Source of the DNA: Streptomyces sp. B21-105
Lineage (GTDB): Bacteria > Actinomycetota > Actinomycetes > Streptomycetales > Streptomycetaceae
Direction of reading: 5' to 3'
Assembly: GCF_036898465.1 (NCBI RefSeq)
Contig: NZ_JARUMJ010000001.1
Span: forward strand, 5,766,001-5,830,000
DNA: 64,000 bases
Shown here: positions 17,526 to 27,614 of the stretch, piece by piece
Layout: each line of letters opens with the position of its first letter
Position numbering within the stretch: position 1 is the stretch's first letter
The notes under the pieces: model-generated
Told to the model about the DNA's origin: nothing
The model's database searches: none
The model's input: only the letters and a program-made list of their open reading frames with translations
Translations under genes and position numbers: made by a program

Positions 17526-19321
17526 GAGGAGACCTGCCCGGAGCGGTTGACGGCGGCCATGACGGCGTGGACCGATGCGGTCAGGACCGAGGTGTCCCAG
17601 CCCGCGCCCCAGCAAGTGACGTCGTCCACGCGGCACTCGGCGTAAGCGACTGCGGGACTCCCTGGCCCTGTGGCGGTGGAGTGCTCGGTGTAGCTGAGGA
17701 TGTCGACGGTGATGCCGACGGTACTGAGGGCATCCGCGAGGGCGGACAGCGGTCCGTTGCCGGTGCCCTGGCAGGAGTGTTCCTGACCGTCGGCGTGCAG
17801 CGTGCAGGTGAACTGGTGCTGGCCCGGTACAGGCTCTGTGGTGTTCCAGGCGGCCAGGGTGACCGGGCCGTCCAGGGCAGAGGTGATGTAGGTGGTCCGG
17901 AAGAGTTCCCACAGTTCGTTGTGCGAGAGCTCCTGACCGGTGGCGTCGGTGAGGTGCTGCACCGTTCGGGAGAAGTCCGGACGCATCGTCTGGGGCAGGT
18001 CCAGGCCGTGGTGGGTGTGGAGGAGGTGTGCGATGCCTCCCTTGCCGGACTGGGAGTTGATGCGGATGACTTCCTCGTACGTGCGGCCGATGTCGCCCGG
18101 GTCGATGGGCAGATACGGCACCGCCCACGGGGCCTCTTCGGCGGAGACGCCCTTCTCGGCGGCCTGCTTGGCGTGGTGGGCCATGCCCTTGGCGATGGCG
18201 TCCTGGTGGGTGCCGGAGAAGGCCGTGTGCACGAGGTCGCCGCCGTAGGGGTGGCGCGGGTGGATCGGCAGCCGGTTGCAGTACTCCACCACCTCGCGCA
18301 CCGCGTCGATGTCGGAGAAGTCGACCATCGGGTTCACGCCCTGCGCGTAGAGGTTCAGGGCCAGGGTCACCAGATCGACGTTCCCGGTGCGCTCGCCGTT
18401 GCCGAACAGACAGCCCTCCACGCGCTGCGCCCCGGCCAGGACGGCGAGTTCGGCGCAGGCGACGCCGGTGCCACGGTCGTTGTGCGGGTGCACCGAGAGG
18501 ATCACGGACTCGCGGCGTGCCAGGTGGCGGTGCATGTACTCGATCTGGTCCGCGTAGACGTTGGGGGTGGCGATCTCCACCGTCGCCGGTAGGTTGTGGA
18601 CGACTGGCCGGTCCGGGCTCGCCTCCCACAGCTCGGTCAGGCTGTTGCACACTTCCAGGACGAAGTCCGGCTCCGTGAGGTTGAAGACCTCGGGGGAGAA
18701 CTCGAACCGGATGTCGGCGCCCGGCCGTTCTTCGGCACGGCGCATCAGGTAGGTGGCGGCGTCCCGGATCAGCTCGTGGACTTCGGCACGGGAGCGGCCG
18801 AGGACCACATCCCGCCACGTCGGCGCGGTCGCGGTGTAGAGGTGCACGAGGGTGCGGGGGAGCCCTTCGACGGAGGCGATGGTCCGGTCGATCAGATCCT
18901 CGCGGGCCGCGGTGAACACAGAGATGGTCACGTCATCGGGCACGGCGCCGCTGTCGGCCAGGTGGCGGACGAAGTCGAAGTCCGTCTGACTGGCGGAGGG
19001 GTACCCGACCTCGATCTCCTTGAAGCCCATGGCGACGAGGAGGTCGAACATCCGGCGCTTGCGCTCGGTGTCCATGGGCTCGGCCAGCGCCTGGTTGCCG
19101 TCACGCAGGTCGACCGGCACCCAGAGCGGAGCCCGCTCGATCCGCAGCGACGGCCAGGTCCTGTCCCTCAACGGCAGGGCGACCCGCTGGTGCGCGGGCT
19201 CGTAACGGTGATGTGGCATCGCGCTCGGGCGCTGCGGGTTCCAACGCGGTGCATCCGCCGGGATGTCACCGGAGGGAGTGTGAAGGGTGGGAAACGCCAT
19301 GCTCTGGAAGGACGAAGTCAT
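17522..19321 (-). CDS. leuA: 2-isopropylmalate synthase (island copy)
   Basis: 599 residues. Condenses acetyl-CoA with 2-oxoisovalerate, the first committed step of leucine synthesis. The catalytic TIM barrel has [11 protein letters not shown] (about 69-79), the HxH metal motif in SVHPHNDRG, and [13 protein letters not shown]. The C-terminal LeuA dimer/regulatory domain (about 450-590: [33 protein letters not shown]) is present, so leucine feedback is possible. It lies inside the island, divergent from a GntR regulator. The leader peptide and attenuator upstream indicate leucine-responsive transcription. Whether the genome has another leuA cannot be seen here. Confidence 0.93.
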   Translation of the reverse strand: MTSSFQSMAFPTLHTPSGDIPADAPRWNPQRPSAMPHHRYEPAHQRVALPLRDRTWPSLRIERAPLWVPVDLRDGNQALAEPMDTERKRRMFDLLVAMGFKEIEVGYPSASQTDFDFVRHLADSGAVPDDVTISVFTAAREDLIDRTIASVEGLPRTLVHLYTATAPTWRDVVLGRSRAEVHELIRDAATYLMRRAEERPGADIRFEFSPEVFNLTEPDFVLEVCNSLTELWEASPDRPVVHNLPATVEIATPNVYADQIEYMHRHLARRESVILSVHPHNDRGTGVACAELAVLAGAQRVEGCLFGNGERTGNVDLVTLALNLYAQGVNPMVDFSDIDAVREVVEYCNRLPIHPRHPYGGDLVHTAFSGTHQDAIAKGMAHHAKQAAEKGVSAEEAPWAVPYLPIDPGDIGRTYEEVIRINSQSGKGGIAHLLHTHHGLDLPQTMRPDFSRTVQHLTDATGQELSHNELWELFRTTYITSALDGPVTLAAWNTTEPVPGQHQFTCTLHADGQEHSCQGTGNGPLSALADALSTVGITVDILSYTEHSTATGPGSPAVAYAECRVDDVTCWGAGWDTSVLTASVHAVMAAVNRSGQVSS

Positions 19322-19365
19322 CGTGCGGAACTTCTTTCAGTCGGCCATACGATGACCGGCGCAGC

Positions 19366-19410
19366 CCGGTACCCCGCTGCGGGGTGCCGGTCGTGTCAGG
19401 CCCCACAGCG
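19366..19410 (-). promoter_or_regulatory. leucine attenuator: mutually exclusive hairpins upstream of leuA
   Basis: Terminator form: CCGGCACCCCG (19390-19380) pairs with CGGGGTACCGG (19376-19366) with one mismatch and a 3-base loop. Antiterminator form: CGCTGTGGGG (19410-19401, the last codons of the leader peptide) pairs with CCCCGCAGCG (19384-19375) over ten pairs with one G-U, which destroys the terminator stem. A ribosome stalled on the Leu codons leaves the first strand free; one that reaches the stop codon covers it. This is the classical attenuation design. There is no U-tract, as is usual in actinobacteria. Confidence 0.75.
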
Positions 19411-19443
19411 GCAGCCGAGGAGAAGAAGCTCGTGCAGCAGCAT
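19396..19443 (-). CDS. leucine-rich leader peptide of the leuA attenuator
   Basis: A 15-codon reading frame MLLHELLLLGCRCGA with six leucines in eight consecutive positions (CTG CTG, then CTT CTT CTC CTC). It ends at a TGA 74 bases before the leuA start. The initiating ATG lies six bases after a TACTGT -10 box, so the transcript probably begins at or within a base of the ATG and is translated without a leader, which is common in actinobacteria. Stalling at the Leu run when charged leucyl-tRNA is scarce would favour the antiterminator. Confidence 0.75.
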   Translation of the reverse strand: MLLHELLLLGCRCGA

Positions 19444-19449
19444 GGGGGT

Positions 19450-19479
19450 ACAGTAACGACAACTCAGCTCCTCAGACAA
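19450..19479 (-). promoter_or_regulatory. promoter of the leader peptide-leuA transcript
   Basis: On the minus strand TTGTCT (19479-19474) and TACTGT (19455-19450) are separated by 18 bp. Two direct copies of GTTGTC (starts 17 bp apart, plus-strand GACAAC at 19458 and 19475) overlap the promoter and lie 30-50 bp upstream of the divergent GntR gene. They are candidate GntR contacts; that is inference. Confidence 0.55.
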
Positions 19480-19508
19480 CCCGAGAGGTGTGGGAAGGTG
19501 AACCTCAC

Positions 19509-20198
19509 ATGACGCTAGGTGCCTTGCGGCCGTCCCCCTTGGTCGAGCAGGCCACGGACCGCCTGCGCGAGCAGATCACCGGCGGTGAATGGGCCGTGGG
19601 GACGAAGCTCCCCGGCGAGACCGCCCTGGCCAAGTCCCTTGGCGTGGGGCGCTCGACCGTCCGTGAGGCCCTGCGCGCACTGGCCGGCGCCGGGCTGGTA
19701 CAGCCACGCCAGGGATCCGGTGTCTTCGTCATCGCGACCAAGCCCAAGGAGGACTGGTCCACGCAGCTCCGCCAGGCGGCCATCACCGATGTCTACGAGG
19801 TCCGGATGCTCGTCGAGGTCGAAGCCGCGCAATTGGCCGCACAGCGCCGAACCGACGACGACATCGCCGCCCTGAATGACGCCCTGGCCAGGCGCCGCGA
19901 CGCCGGGAACGCAGGCAACGCCGAGTTCGTCGAGGCCGACATCGCCCTGCACGCGGTCGTGGTCGCCGCGGCCCACAACCCGGTGCTCACCGGCCTGTTC
20001 ACCGAGTTCGTACCCGTGCTGAAGCAACGGCTGCTCGATCTGGTCGAGCTGCTCAGCCTGCGCTCCGACGACCCGAACCATGGCGACGAGGGGCACGCCG
20101 TGCTGGTGAACGCCGTCGTGCGGGGAGACGCCGAGGCGGCCGGACGTGCGCTGCGGGACGAACTCAAGCAGACGCTCGCCCTGTTGCACTCCCTCTGA
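19509..20198 (+). CDS. GntR-family regulator, FadR subfamily (FCD domain)
   Basis: 229 residues. The winged helix-turn-helix (about 8-75) reads QATDRLREQITGGEWAVGTKLPGE and SLGVGRSTVREALRALAGAGLV. The C-terminal FCD domain (about 88-215) has EVRMLVEVEAAQLAAQR, DIALHAVVVAAAHN and GHAVLVNAVVRGD, including the metal-binding Asp/His positions. ATG 19509 is preferred because GGGAAGGTG lies just upstream; an earlier in-frame Met lies inside that site. Divergent from leuA and upstream of the thioesterase and transporter genes, so it probably controls the island genes. Confidence 0.85.
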   Translation: MTLGALRPSPLVEQATDRLREQITGGEWAVGTKLPGETALAKSLGVGRSTVREALRALAGAGLVQPRQGSGVFVIATKPKEDWSTQLRQAAITDVYEVRMLVEVEAAQLAAQRRTDDDIAALNDALARRRDAGNAGNAEFVEADIALHAVVVAAAHNPVLTGLFTEFVPVLKQRLLDLVELLSLRSDDPNHGDEGHAVLVNAVVRGDAEAAGRALRDELKQTLALLHSL

Positions 20199-20226
20199 CG
20201 ATGTCGTCTTCGAGAGAACGGTAGCC

Positions 20227-21015
20227 ATGCTCGACGCCGAACCGTGGATACGGTCCTTTCCCGTCGCCGCACCGCCGGCCACCCCTTGGACGATCCTCTT
20301 CTTTCCGCACTCGGGCGGCTCCGCAGACCCCTACCGGCGCCTCGCGGTGCAGGTGGCCGACATCGCATCTACGGCGGGTGTTCAGTACCCGGGGCGCGCG
20401 GAACGCCAACAGGAGTCCCTCTTCACCGATGTTCATGTCCTCGCGGACCAGGTGGCCGAAGCGCTTGCCGCAGCGCGCCAGGACGCACCGATGATCTTCT
20501 TCGGTCACAGTCTGGGGGCAGCCGTGGCCTACGAGGTCGTGCGCCGTATGCCCGTTCAGCAGCGGATCGTGCTCGTGGCCTCCGGGCATCCGGCACCTTC
20601 CCGTTTGAGGCTGTCTGTCTTCGACGCCGCAGACGATGCCTCGAAGGACCCCGACGAGCCGCTGATCGAGCTGGTCAGATCGCTGGGCGGTGCCGATGCC
20701 GACCTCCTGGACCATCCGCTGCTGCGTCGTATGTTCCTGCCTGCCATACGCAGCGACCTCATGGCGCACAGCCGCTACCGCCCCGAAACCGACTCGGCCG
20801 TCAGCTGTCCCGTCATCGCCCTCATGGGAACCACGGATCCCTTCACCAACCTCCCCGACGTACAGGCATGGCAGCAGCACACGACCTCGACGCTGCGAGT
20901 GCACGCGTTCCCTGGCGGGCACTTCTTCACCAACGAGCGCACCGGGGAAGTGGCGGACATCCTGCGCCACGTCATGACAACTGATCGCGAAGGAGCGGGA
21001 GTTCGCCATGCGTGA
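20227..21015 (+). CDS. type II thioesterase (alpha/beta hydrolase)
   Basis: 262 residues. FFPHSGGSADPYRRLA at the N-terminus, nucleophile elbow GHSLGAAVAYE (about 96-106), LMGTTDPFT supplying the Asp and FPGGHFF the His are all typical of GrsT/TEII editing thioesterases. These release misloaded acyl or aminoacyl groups from carrier proteins of NRPS or PKS systems. No NRPS, PKS or carrier protein is in the window, but a ligase of the aminoacyl-carrier-protein type is present as a fragment in the same island. It starts 28 bp after the GntR stop and overlaps the transporter start by 8 bp. Confidence 0.88.
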   Translation: MLDAEPWIRSFPVAAPPATPWTILFFPHSGGSADPYRRLAVQVADIASTAGVQYPGRAERQQESLFTDVHVLADQVAEALAAARQDAPMIFFGHSLGAAVAYEVVRRMPVQQRIVLVASGHPAPSRLRLSVFDAADDASKDPDEPLIELVRSLGGADADLLDHPLLRRMFLPAIRSDLMAHSRYRPETDSAVSCPVIALMGTTDPFTNLPDVQAWQQHTTSTLRVHAFPGGHFFTNERTGEVADILRHVMTTDREGAGVRHA

Positions 21016-22360
21016 CGCGACGTCCAGGCACGAGACGTCGGTACAGGGGACGGGCTCCGAACTTCCTGTTCCTGGTGAGGGCCCGGGCGGTTCCCGGCTG
21101 ATGCGACGCGTCGCCGTGGCGAGCTTCATCGGCACGGCGATCGAGTTCTACGACTTCTACATCTACGGCACCGCTGCCGCACTCGTCATCGATGAGGCGT
21201 TCTTCCCCAACCTCTCCCGGGTCAACGGCGTACTCGCCGCCTTCTCCACCTACGCCGTAGCCTTCGTGGCTCGTCCTCTGGGCTCGGTCCTGTTCGGCCA
21301 CTTCGGGGACAGGGTGGGCCGCAAGTCCGTTCTCGTGACCTCTCTGCTTCTCATGGGCCTCTCGACGGCGGCGGTCGGCTTGCTGCCGACGTACGGCATG
21401 TGGGGAGCCTGGGCGCCGGCGCTGCTGGTGCTACTGCGTTTCCTGCAGGGCATCGGGCTCGGCGGAGAGTGGGGCGGTGCGGCCCTGCTGGCCGTGGAGC
21501 ACGCACCGCCCGGTCGCAGAGGGCGGTACGCGGCCTACCCCCAGCTCGGTCCCTCCGTCGGCTTCCTTGGCGCGACCGGTGTCTTTCTGCTGCTGTCCAC
21601 CGCGGTGAGTGACGAAGCGTTTCAGGGGTGGGCGTGGCGGGTTCCCTTCCTGCTGTCGCTCGTCCTGGTGGCGGTGGGCCTGTTCGTCCGGCTTCAGATC
21701 AGTGAAACTCCTGCCTTCAGGAGGGTGATGGCAGACCGGCGGACCTGCCGGACTCCCTTCGTCGAAGTCGTTCGCGGCTACCCGCGGGAGCTGTTGCTGG
21801 GCTCTGGCGCGATGATCGTGGCGTACGGCTTGTTCTACACCGCCACCACGTACTGCCTGTCGTACGGGACCAAGACGCTCGGTGTCGGCCGCACCACCAT
21901 GCTGCTGGCCTCCATGGCCGCGGTTGTCTTCCTCGCTGCCGGAACATGGGTCGCTGCGACGAGATCCGACCGGCTCGGCCGACGGCGCATGGCGCTTTCC
22001 GGCACGATCGCGGCGGCGGTGTGGGGCCCGCTGCTCTTTCCGCTCCTGGACACCGGTCACCTGCCGCTGATCATCCTCGGGCTCGGCGGCACTCTTTTGC
22101 TCATGGGTGTGATCTACGGACCCATGGGGGCGTTCCTGCCTGAGTTGTTCCCGGCGGAACTGCGCTACTCCGGGGCCGGTCTCGCCTACAGTCTCGGTGG
22201 CGTGGCGGGAGGCGCTGTCGCGCCACTGGTGGCGACACGTCTCCAGGCCGAGTTCGGCTCGGCTTCGGTCGGCTGGTACGTGAGCTTCATGGCTGCACTG
22301 TCGCTGATCTGCCTGCTGCTTCTGCCCGAGACGCGAGAACGCGAGCTGATGAAGGTCTGA
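21008..22360 (+). CDS. MHS-family (metabolite:H+ symporter) MFS transporter
   Basis: 450 residues with twelve predicted helices. The first helix carries ASFIGTAIEFYDFYIYGTAAAL, the signature of the MHS branch (ShiA, KgtP, ProP). GHFGDRVGRKSVL between helices 2 and 3 is the MFS motif A, and FLQGIGLGGEWGGAALL the MHS central motif. These proteins import organic acids, shikimate-like acids or betaines with protons. Last gene of the GntR-thioesterase-transporter unit. The substrate is unknown; a leucine-pathway intermediate or an external precursor is conceivable but not shown. Confidence 0.88.
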   Translation: MRDATSRHETSVQGTGSELPVPGEGPGGSRLMRRVAVASFIGTAIEFYDFYIYGTAAALVIDEAFFPNLSRVNGVLAAFSTYAVAFVARPLGSVLFGHFGDRVGRKSVLVTSLLLMGLSTAAVGLLPTYGMWGAWAPALLVLLRFLQGIGLGGEWGGAALLAVEHAPPGRRGRYAAYPQLGPSVGFLGATGVFLLLSTAVSDEAFQGWAWRVPFLLSLVLVAVGLFVRLQISETPAFRRVMADRRTCRTPFVEVVRGYPRELLLGSGAMIVAYGLFYTATTYCLSYGTKTLGVGRTTMLLASMAAVVFLAAGTWVAATRSDRLGRRRMALSGTIAAAVWGPLLFPLLDTGHLPLIILGLGGTLLLMGVIYGPMGAFLPELFPAELRYSGAGLAYSLGGVAGGAVAPLVATRLQAEFGSASVGWYVSFMAALSLICLLLLPETRERELMKV

Positions 22361-22419
22361 GCCTGGTCGGCACCGGTCAGCGTCCCACAAGGCACTGGCC
22401 TCTTGCACCGGTTGCAGGC

Positions 22420-22720
22420 GGATTGGCTTCGTCGGCGACGAGTCCGCTATCGAACTGGAGCGGGTCGTCGGCCCGGTCGGCAACAAGAGCATCCGGCGGC
22501 GCCTCGCCAAGGACAGAGACAACCGCGCGATCATCTACGTCGGCCAGGCGCTGATGAGCGTGCTCAAGGTGCAGCAGGAGCGCCAGCAGATGTGGAAGGA
22601 GAAGCTCGGCTCGGCTCGCCTCGTGGAGGTCTCTGCGAACACGAGGCGTCCGGCCCGTTGGTCACGCGTTGGTCGCGCTGGTCATGGAATCCGGGTAAAG
22701 TCCCAGGTCAGAGTCCTAAA
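22420..22720 (+). pseudogene. orphan coding remnant at the right island end
   Basis: One frame reads LERVVGPVGNKSIRRRLAKD, then NRAIIYVGQALMSVLKVQQERQQMWKEKLGSARLVEVSAN, with normal residue composition but no proper start, and runs into the repeat region and terminator. I do not recognise the family. Its position at the island edge suggests debris of a mobile-element gene. Part of the 632-bp gap before the next sigma factor gene. Confidence 0.35.
22657..22674 (+). repeat. 18-bp direct repeat inside right island end
   Basis: Exact copy of GTTGGTCACGCGTTGGTC at 15143-15160, same orientation, 55 bp before the right end repeat. See the left copy for interpretation as an arm-type site. Confidence 0.6.
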
Positions 22721-22748
22721 CCGCGGAGACGGCCGGGGCCGCCACCCC
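22718..22748. repeat. putative right attachment repeat (attR) of the island
   Basis: AAACCG then, five bases on, ACGGCCGGGGCCGCCACCCC (22729-22748), matching 14996-15026 at 27 of 31 positions. The right copy continues into the complementary arm of a terminator, whereas the left copy does not, so the right copy probably represents the intact chromosomal side. Confidence 0.6.
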
Positions 22749-22769
22749 CCACAGGAGAGGCCCCGGCCG
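22730..22769. terminator. terminator at the island-chromosome boundary
   Basis: CGGCCGGGGCC (22730-22740) and GGCCCCGGCCG (22759-22769) are exact inverse complements with an 18-base loop. It separates the island from the downstream sigma factor gene. Confidence 0.75.
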
Positions 22770-22992
22770 TCGCGCGGCACGGGCCGCGCGGCGACCCGTA
22801 CTCCCTACAGCGCCAGCAGTGCGGTTTCCGTCACACCTGGCGCGCGTCACGAACCAGTTGCATGTTCCATGAACGTGGACGGGCGGCGGTTTCAGGTCGT
22901 AACGTGCTTTTCGCGCCGGACGGCCAAGCGGAAGACCACCGCTACGACCTGCGGTCCCGAGACCGCGAAGCATCGACCGAGGAAACCACGAC

Positions 22993-23652
22993 GTGGGGGA
23001 CGACGCGGAGCTGACAGCCGCGGTGCTCGCGGCACAGCACGGGGACGAGACCGCGTTTCGGACCGTGTACCGCACGGTGCACCCGCGGCTGCTGGGATAC
23101 GTGCGCACACTGGTCGGAGATCCCGACGCCGAGGACGTGGCGTCCGAGGCCTGGCTGCAGATCGCCCGGGACCTCGAGCGGTTCGCCGGCGACGCGGACC
23201 GCTTCCGCGGCTGGGCCGCCCGGATCGCCCGCAACCGCGCCCTGGACCACCTGCGGATGCGCGGACGACGTCCGGCGACGTCCGGCGACGAGACCGAGCT
23301 GGCCGGCCGGGCCGCCCAGTCCGACACCGCGGGCGAGGCCATCGAGGCGCTGGCCACCGGCCGTGCCCTCGGCCTCATAGCCCGGCTGCCGCAGGACCAG
23401 GCCGAGGCCGTCGTCCTGCGGGTGGTCATGGGCCTCGACGCCAAGACGGCCGCCGACACGCTCGGCAAGCGGCCCGGCGCGGTGCGCACGGCCGCCCATC
23501 GAGGCCTGAAGAAGCTCGCCGAACTGCTCGGCGACGACCCGGAGACGGCCGGCGTGCTCGACGCGCTGCCGCCCCAGCGGGGACCGCGTTCCCGCGCGGT
23601 GCCGTCCGCCGGTGTGACGCATGTGCGCACGCGGACGCAGAGGGACATGTGA
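22993..23652 (+). CDS. ECF-type RNA polymerase sigma factor
   Basis: 219 residues from GTG 22993. Region 2 (about 10-80) reads ETAFRTVYRTVHPRLLGYVR, DAEDVASEAWLQIARDLERF and RGWAARIARNRALDHLR; region 4 (about 125-180) reads LPQDQAEAVVLRVVMGLDAKTAADTLGKRPGAVRTAAHRGLKKL. A short C-terminal tail follows. The stop overlaps the start of the next gene by one base (TGATG), so the two are translated together, as expected for a sigma factor and its membrane partner. Confidence 0.88.
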   Translation: MGDDAELTAAVLAAQHGDETAFRTVYRTVHPRLLGYVRTLVGDPDAEDVASEAWLQIARDLERFAGDADRFRGWAARIARNRALDHLRMRGRRPATSGDETELAGRAAQSDTAGEAIEALATGRALGLIARLPQDQAEAVVLRVVMGLDAKTAADTLGKRPGAVRTAAHRGLKKLAELLGDDPETAGVLDALPPQRGPRSRAVPSAGVTHVRTRTQRDM

Positions 23653-24803
23653 TGGCCGACAAGCACGACAGGTGGCTCGACCGAGAGGCGTCAGAGCGTC
23701 TGCTGCGCGGTGAGTCACCCGACAACGCTGTCGCCGACGCGGCCCGCGACGAGGCCGAACGGCTCGCCAGAACGCTCGGCGCGCTCGCGGCGTCGGCCGC
23801 CGCTCCGCCGCCCGCCGACGAGGAGCTGCCCGGTGAGGCGGCGGCCCTCGCCGCGTTCCGCAAGGTCCACGCCGACCGCCATGACCTCGCGGCCCGCGCG
23901 GGTCACGCGGGCGCGGCGGCCCTCTCAGGCGCCGCGGGCCGTGCGGGCCGTGCCGGGGCCCCGGGCACTCCCGAGCCTGCGGGCGCTCCCGAGCCTGCGG
24001 GCGATGGCGACGCGGGACTGGTCCGCATCGGCGGACGGGGCGAGCAGAGCGGGCGCCGTGCGCGCCGGGGGCGGCCCGTGCGGCTGGGGCTGGCCGCCGC
24101 GCTGGCCGTCGGGATGATCAGCGGGGTGTCGGTGGCGACCGCGGCCGGATATCTGCCGACGCCGTTCGACGATCAGTTGCCCGGGCCGCCCGCGGCGTCC
24201 GTCTCCGCCTCCGCGTCCTCCGACGGCCGTCCGCTCGGCTCGCCCGCCCCGACCGCGCCGACCGTCACGCCCGGCGACGGCGGAGGGTCGGCGCCCGAGC
24301 CCGGCGCGAGCGCCGCCGACCGGGGCGCGGCCGGGAAGGGCGACGCGGGCGACGACGCCTCCGGCGCCCCGGAAGCCCGCGGCGCCCGGCCGTCCGGCGT
24401 GACCTCCTCCTGCCGTGAACTCGTCGCCGGCAAGACCCTGGACCGGGAGCGCCGCCGGCGCCTGGAGAAGCTGGCGGGCGGCGCACAGCGCGTCCAGGCG
24501 TACTGCGCGGCCTTCCTCGACGGCGCCCGCGCCGGAAGCGGCTCGGCGGGCCGGGACACCGGAAAAGGGCAGTCGGGCCGCGGCAGCGGAAGCGGTGGCG
24601 GCGACGCGGCCGGACAGCAGGGCGCCGACGACAAGGGCGGCCGCGGCGGCTCCGACGACGACGATGACCCGGGTCGAGAGGGCCACGGACGCGGTCGCGG
24701 ACACGGCCGGGGGCACGGCCACGGGCACGTCGAGGGCCAGGACCGGACGCAGGGGCAGGGGCAGGGCCGTGGTTCCGGCGGCGGTCCTGGACACCACGGC
24801 TGA
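23652..24803 (+). CDS. putative membrane-bound partner (anti-sigma-like) of the ECF factor
   Basis: 383 residues. A helical cytoplasmic domain (about 1-90: [34 protein letters not shown]) is followed by a Gly/Ala/Pro linker, one transmembrane helix (about 147-168: [24 protein letters not shown]) and an extracellular region. That region holds two Cys ([35 protein letters not shown]) and a Gly/His/Asp-rich tail with repeated HGRG units. Coupling to the sigma gene suggests an anti-sigma role, but no zinc HXXXCXXC motif is seen, so this is inference. Confidence 0.6.
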   Translation: MADKHDRWLDREASERLLRGESPDNAVADAARDEAERLARTLGALAASAAAPPPADEELPGEAAALAAFRKVHADRHDLAARAGHAGAAALSGAAGRAGRAGAPGTPEPAGAPEPAGDGDAGLVRIGGRGEQSGRRARRGRPVRLGLAAALAVGMISGVSVATAAGYLPTPFDDQLPGPPAASVSASASSDGRPLGSPAPTAPTVTPGDGGGSAPEPGASAADRGAAGKGDAGDDASGAPEARGARPSGVTSSCRELVAGKTLDRERRRRLEKLAGGAQRVQAYCAAFLDGARAGSGSAGRDTGKGQSGRGSGSGGGDAAGQQGADDKGGRGGSDDDDDPGREGHGRGRGHGRGHGHGHVEGQDRTQGQGQGRGSGGGPGHHG

Positions 24804-25113
24804 CCTGCGGTTTCAAGGTCGTGGAAAAAACCTACTCGGCGGGTGTGACGTTTTTCGTGGCCGGTACGCAGTAACGAGTGAGCCGACTGGTCATCGGCCC
24901 CTGCACAGAGCCGGGGGTTCCCCCCGTACCTTCGGCTCGTGCGCTCGGCGCGGGCGGGACACGTTCCCCCGGTCCCGCTCGCGCCCCATACACCTCTCCC
25001 TCGCCTCGCCCCCGGTCCGGATGACGAGTCGCGGACCGCCCGGCACACTGACGAGTACTCAGTCGACAGACCAGGGGCGGTTGCCGCGACCGCCCGGCGG
25101 GAGGCCTGCACCC
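24804..25113. other. 310-bp intergenic region, nothing recognised
   Basis: Between the sigma-partner gene and the mutase gene. I looked for a cobalamin riboswitch because the downstream enzyme uses B12 and found no B12-box-like segment. The mutase promoter is presumably here. Confidence 0.5.
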
Positions 25114-26694
<1,581 letters not shown>

Positions 26695-27614
26695 ACGGGG
26701 TGATTCCAGCGAGGTACGGGATCCGGTAACCGAAAGCCCGGCAGCCGGCTCGCCGGGCCATGGGTGGGCACCGTATGTCGAACCCCGAGTTCAACCGCTC
26801 CTGGATCCAGGACCGGCACGGCCGGGTGCTCCTGCGTGACGCAGCGCACGTTCTCCCGGGTCGACTCGAGCGAGGCGCCTCGGTGAGCCGCTCGGGCAGG
26901 TTGAGCTGGGAGGAGGCCCGCGGCGGCAGGACGGCTCCCTTCCGCACGATCGGCGGCCTGACCCGCCCTGCTGCGCAGGGCGGAACGGGTCGTTCCGGGA
27001 GACCCTTTCTCCCGCTATGTCCAACTGCTGCTGACCATCACCCGGGCCCGTGACCTGGTGGTGGTCGACGACGGCACGGCGACCGCTCGCTCTTGAAGAC
27101 CCGTCACGTCACCCGCTACTTCGCCCACCGCCGTGACCGCGTGGGGAAGCTCCACCGCCTGGCGGTGGAAACGGGCCTGGAAGCGGCCCGCCCGGAACTC
27201 CCCTGGAGCTGATCGCCCACCTGGGCACGTGACGGACACCGCCCGGGACGTACACCGGTTGGCGGCGGTGACGGCGGACTGACGCGTCGAGAGGCCCGGT
27301 CGCCGCCGAGAGTGCCAGGAATTTCCCCAGGCGTACCTGTTCATTCTGATCACATTCGAATCAAGATCGGAATTCTCTTTGATCGGATGGTTCCCTCACT
27401 GATAGACATTCAGTTCTGGCTGTCGTCCGCCGCGTCGGAGCGGTGACACCGTCGGGGGGGCTTACGTAGGTCTGGTCCTGGGCTGGTCGTGCCCGGACCC
27501 CTTGACTCTTCACGCTTTCGCCGTGCCCGCACACCGCACGGTCACGCCCTTCCGTGGTCTCACCTGCCCGCACCCGCACCCGGGCGACAGGGATCGCGAG
27601 AAAAGGGAGTGTGC
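26695..27614. other. 920-bp intergenic region with possible gene debris
   Basis: No intact gene. One frame at about 27000-27096 reads DPFSRYVQLLLTITRARDLVVVDDG and stops, which resembles the last motif of UvrD-type helicases (TRARD), and a second frame after 27092 reads KTRHVTRYFAHRRDRVGKLHRLA. These may be decayed fragments, but neither is long enough to be sure. The protease promoter should lie close to 27614. Confidence 0.3.

Noticed and set aside
16142..22360. A complete NRPS or PKS cluster
   Set aside because: No adenylation, ketosynthase or carrier domain was found anywhere in the window; only the accessory-type genes are present.
22554..24803. A long frame joining the island edge to the anti-sigma-like gene
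   Set aside because: The part before 23652 is antisense-style Arg/Gly-rich readthrough across a terminator and in another frame from the sigma factor gene; only the last 383 codons are real.
24804..25113. Cobalamin riboswitch upstream of the mutase gene
   Set aside because: No B12-box-like sequence or suitable paired elements seen.
26760..27053. A 97-codon frame after the mutase gene
   Set aside because: Arg/Gly-rich, no ribosome site, no recognised family; kept only as part of the intergenic note.
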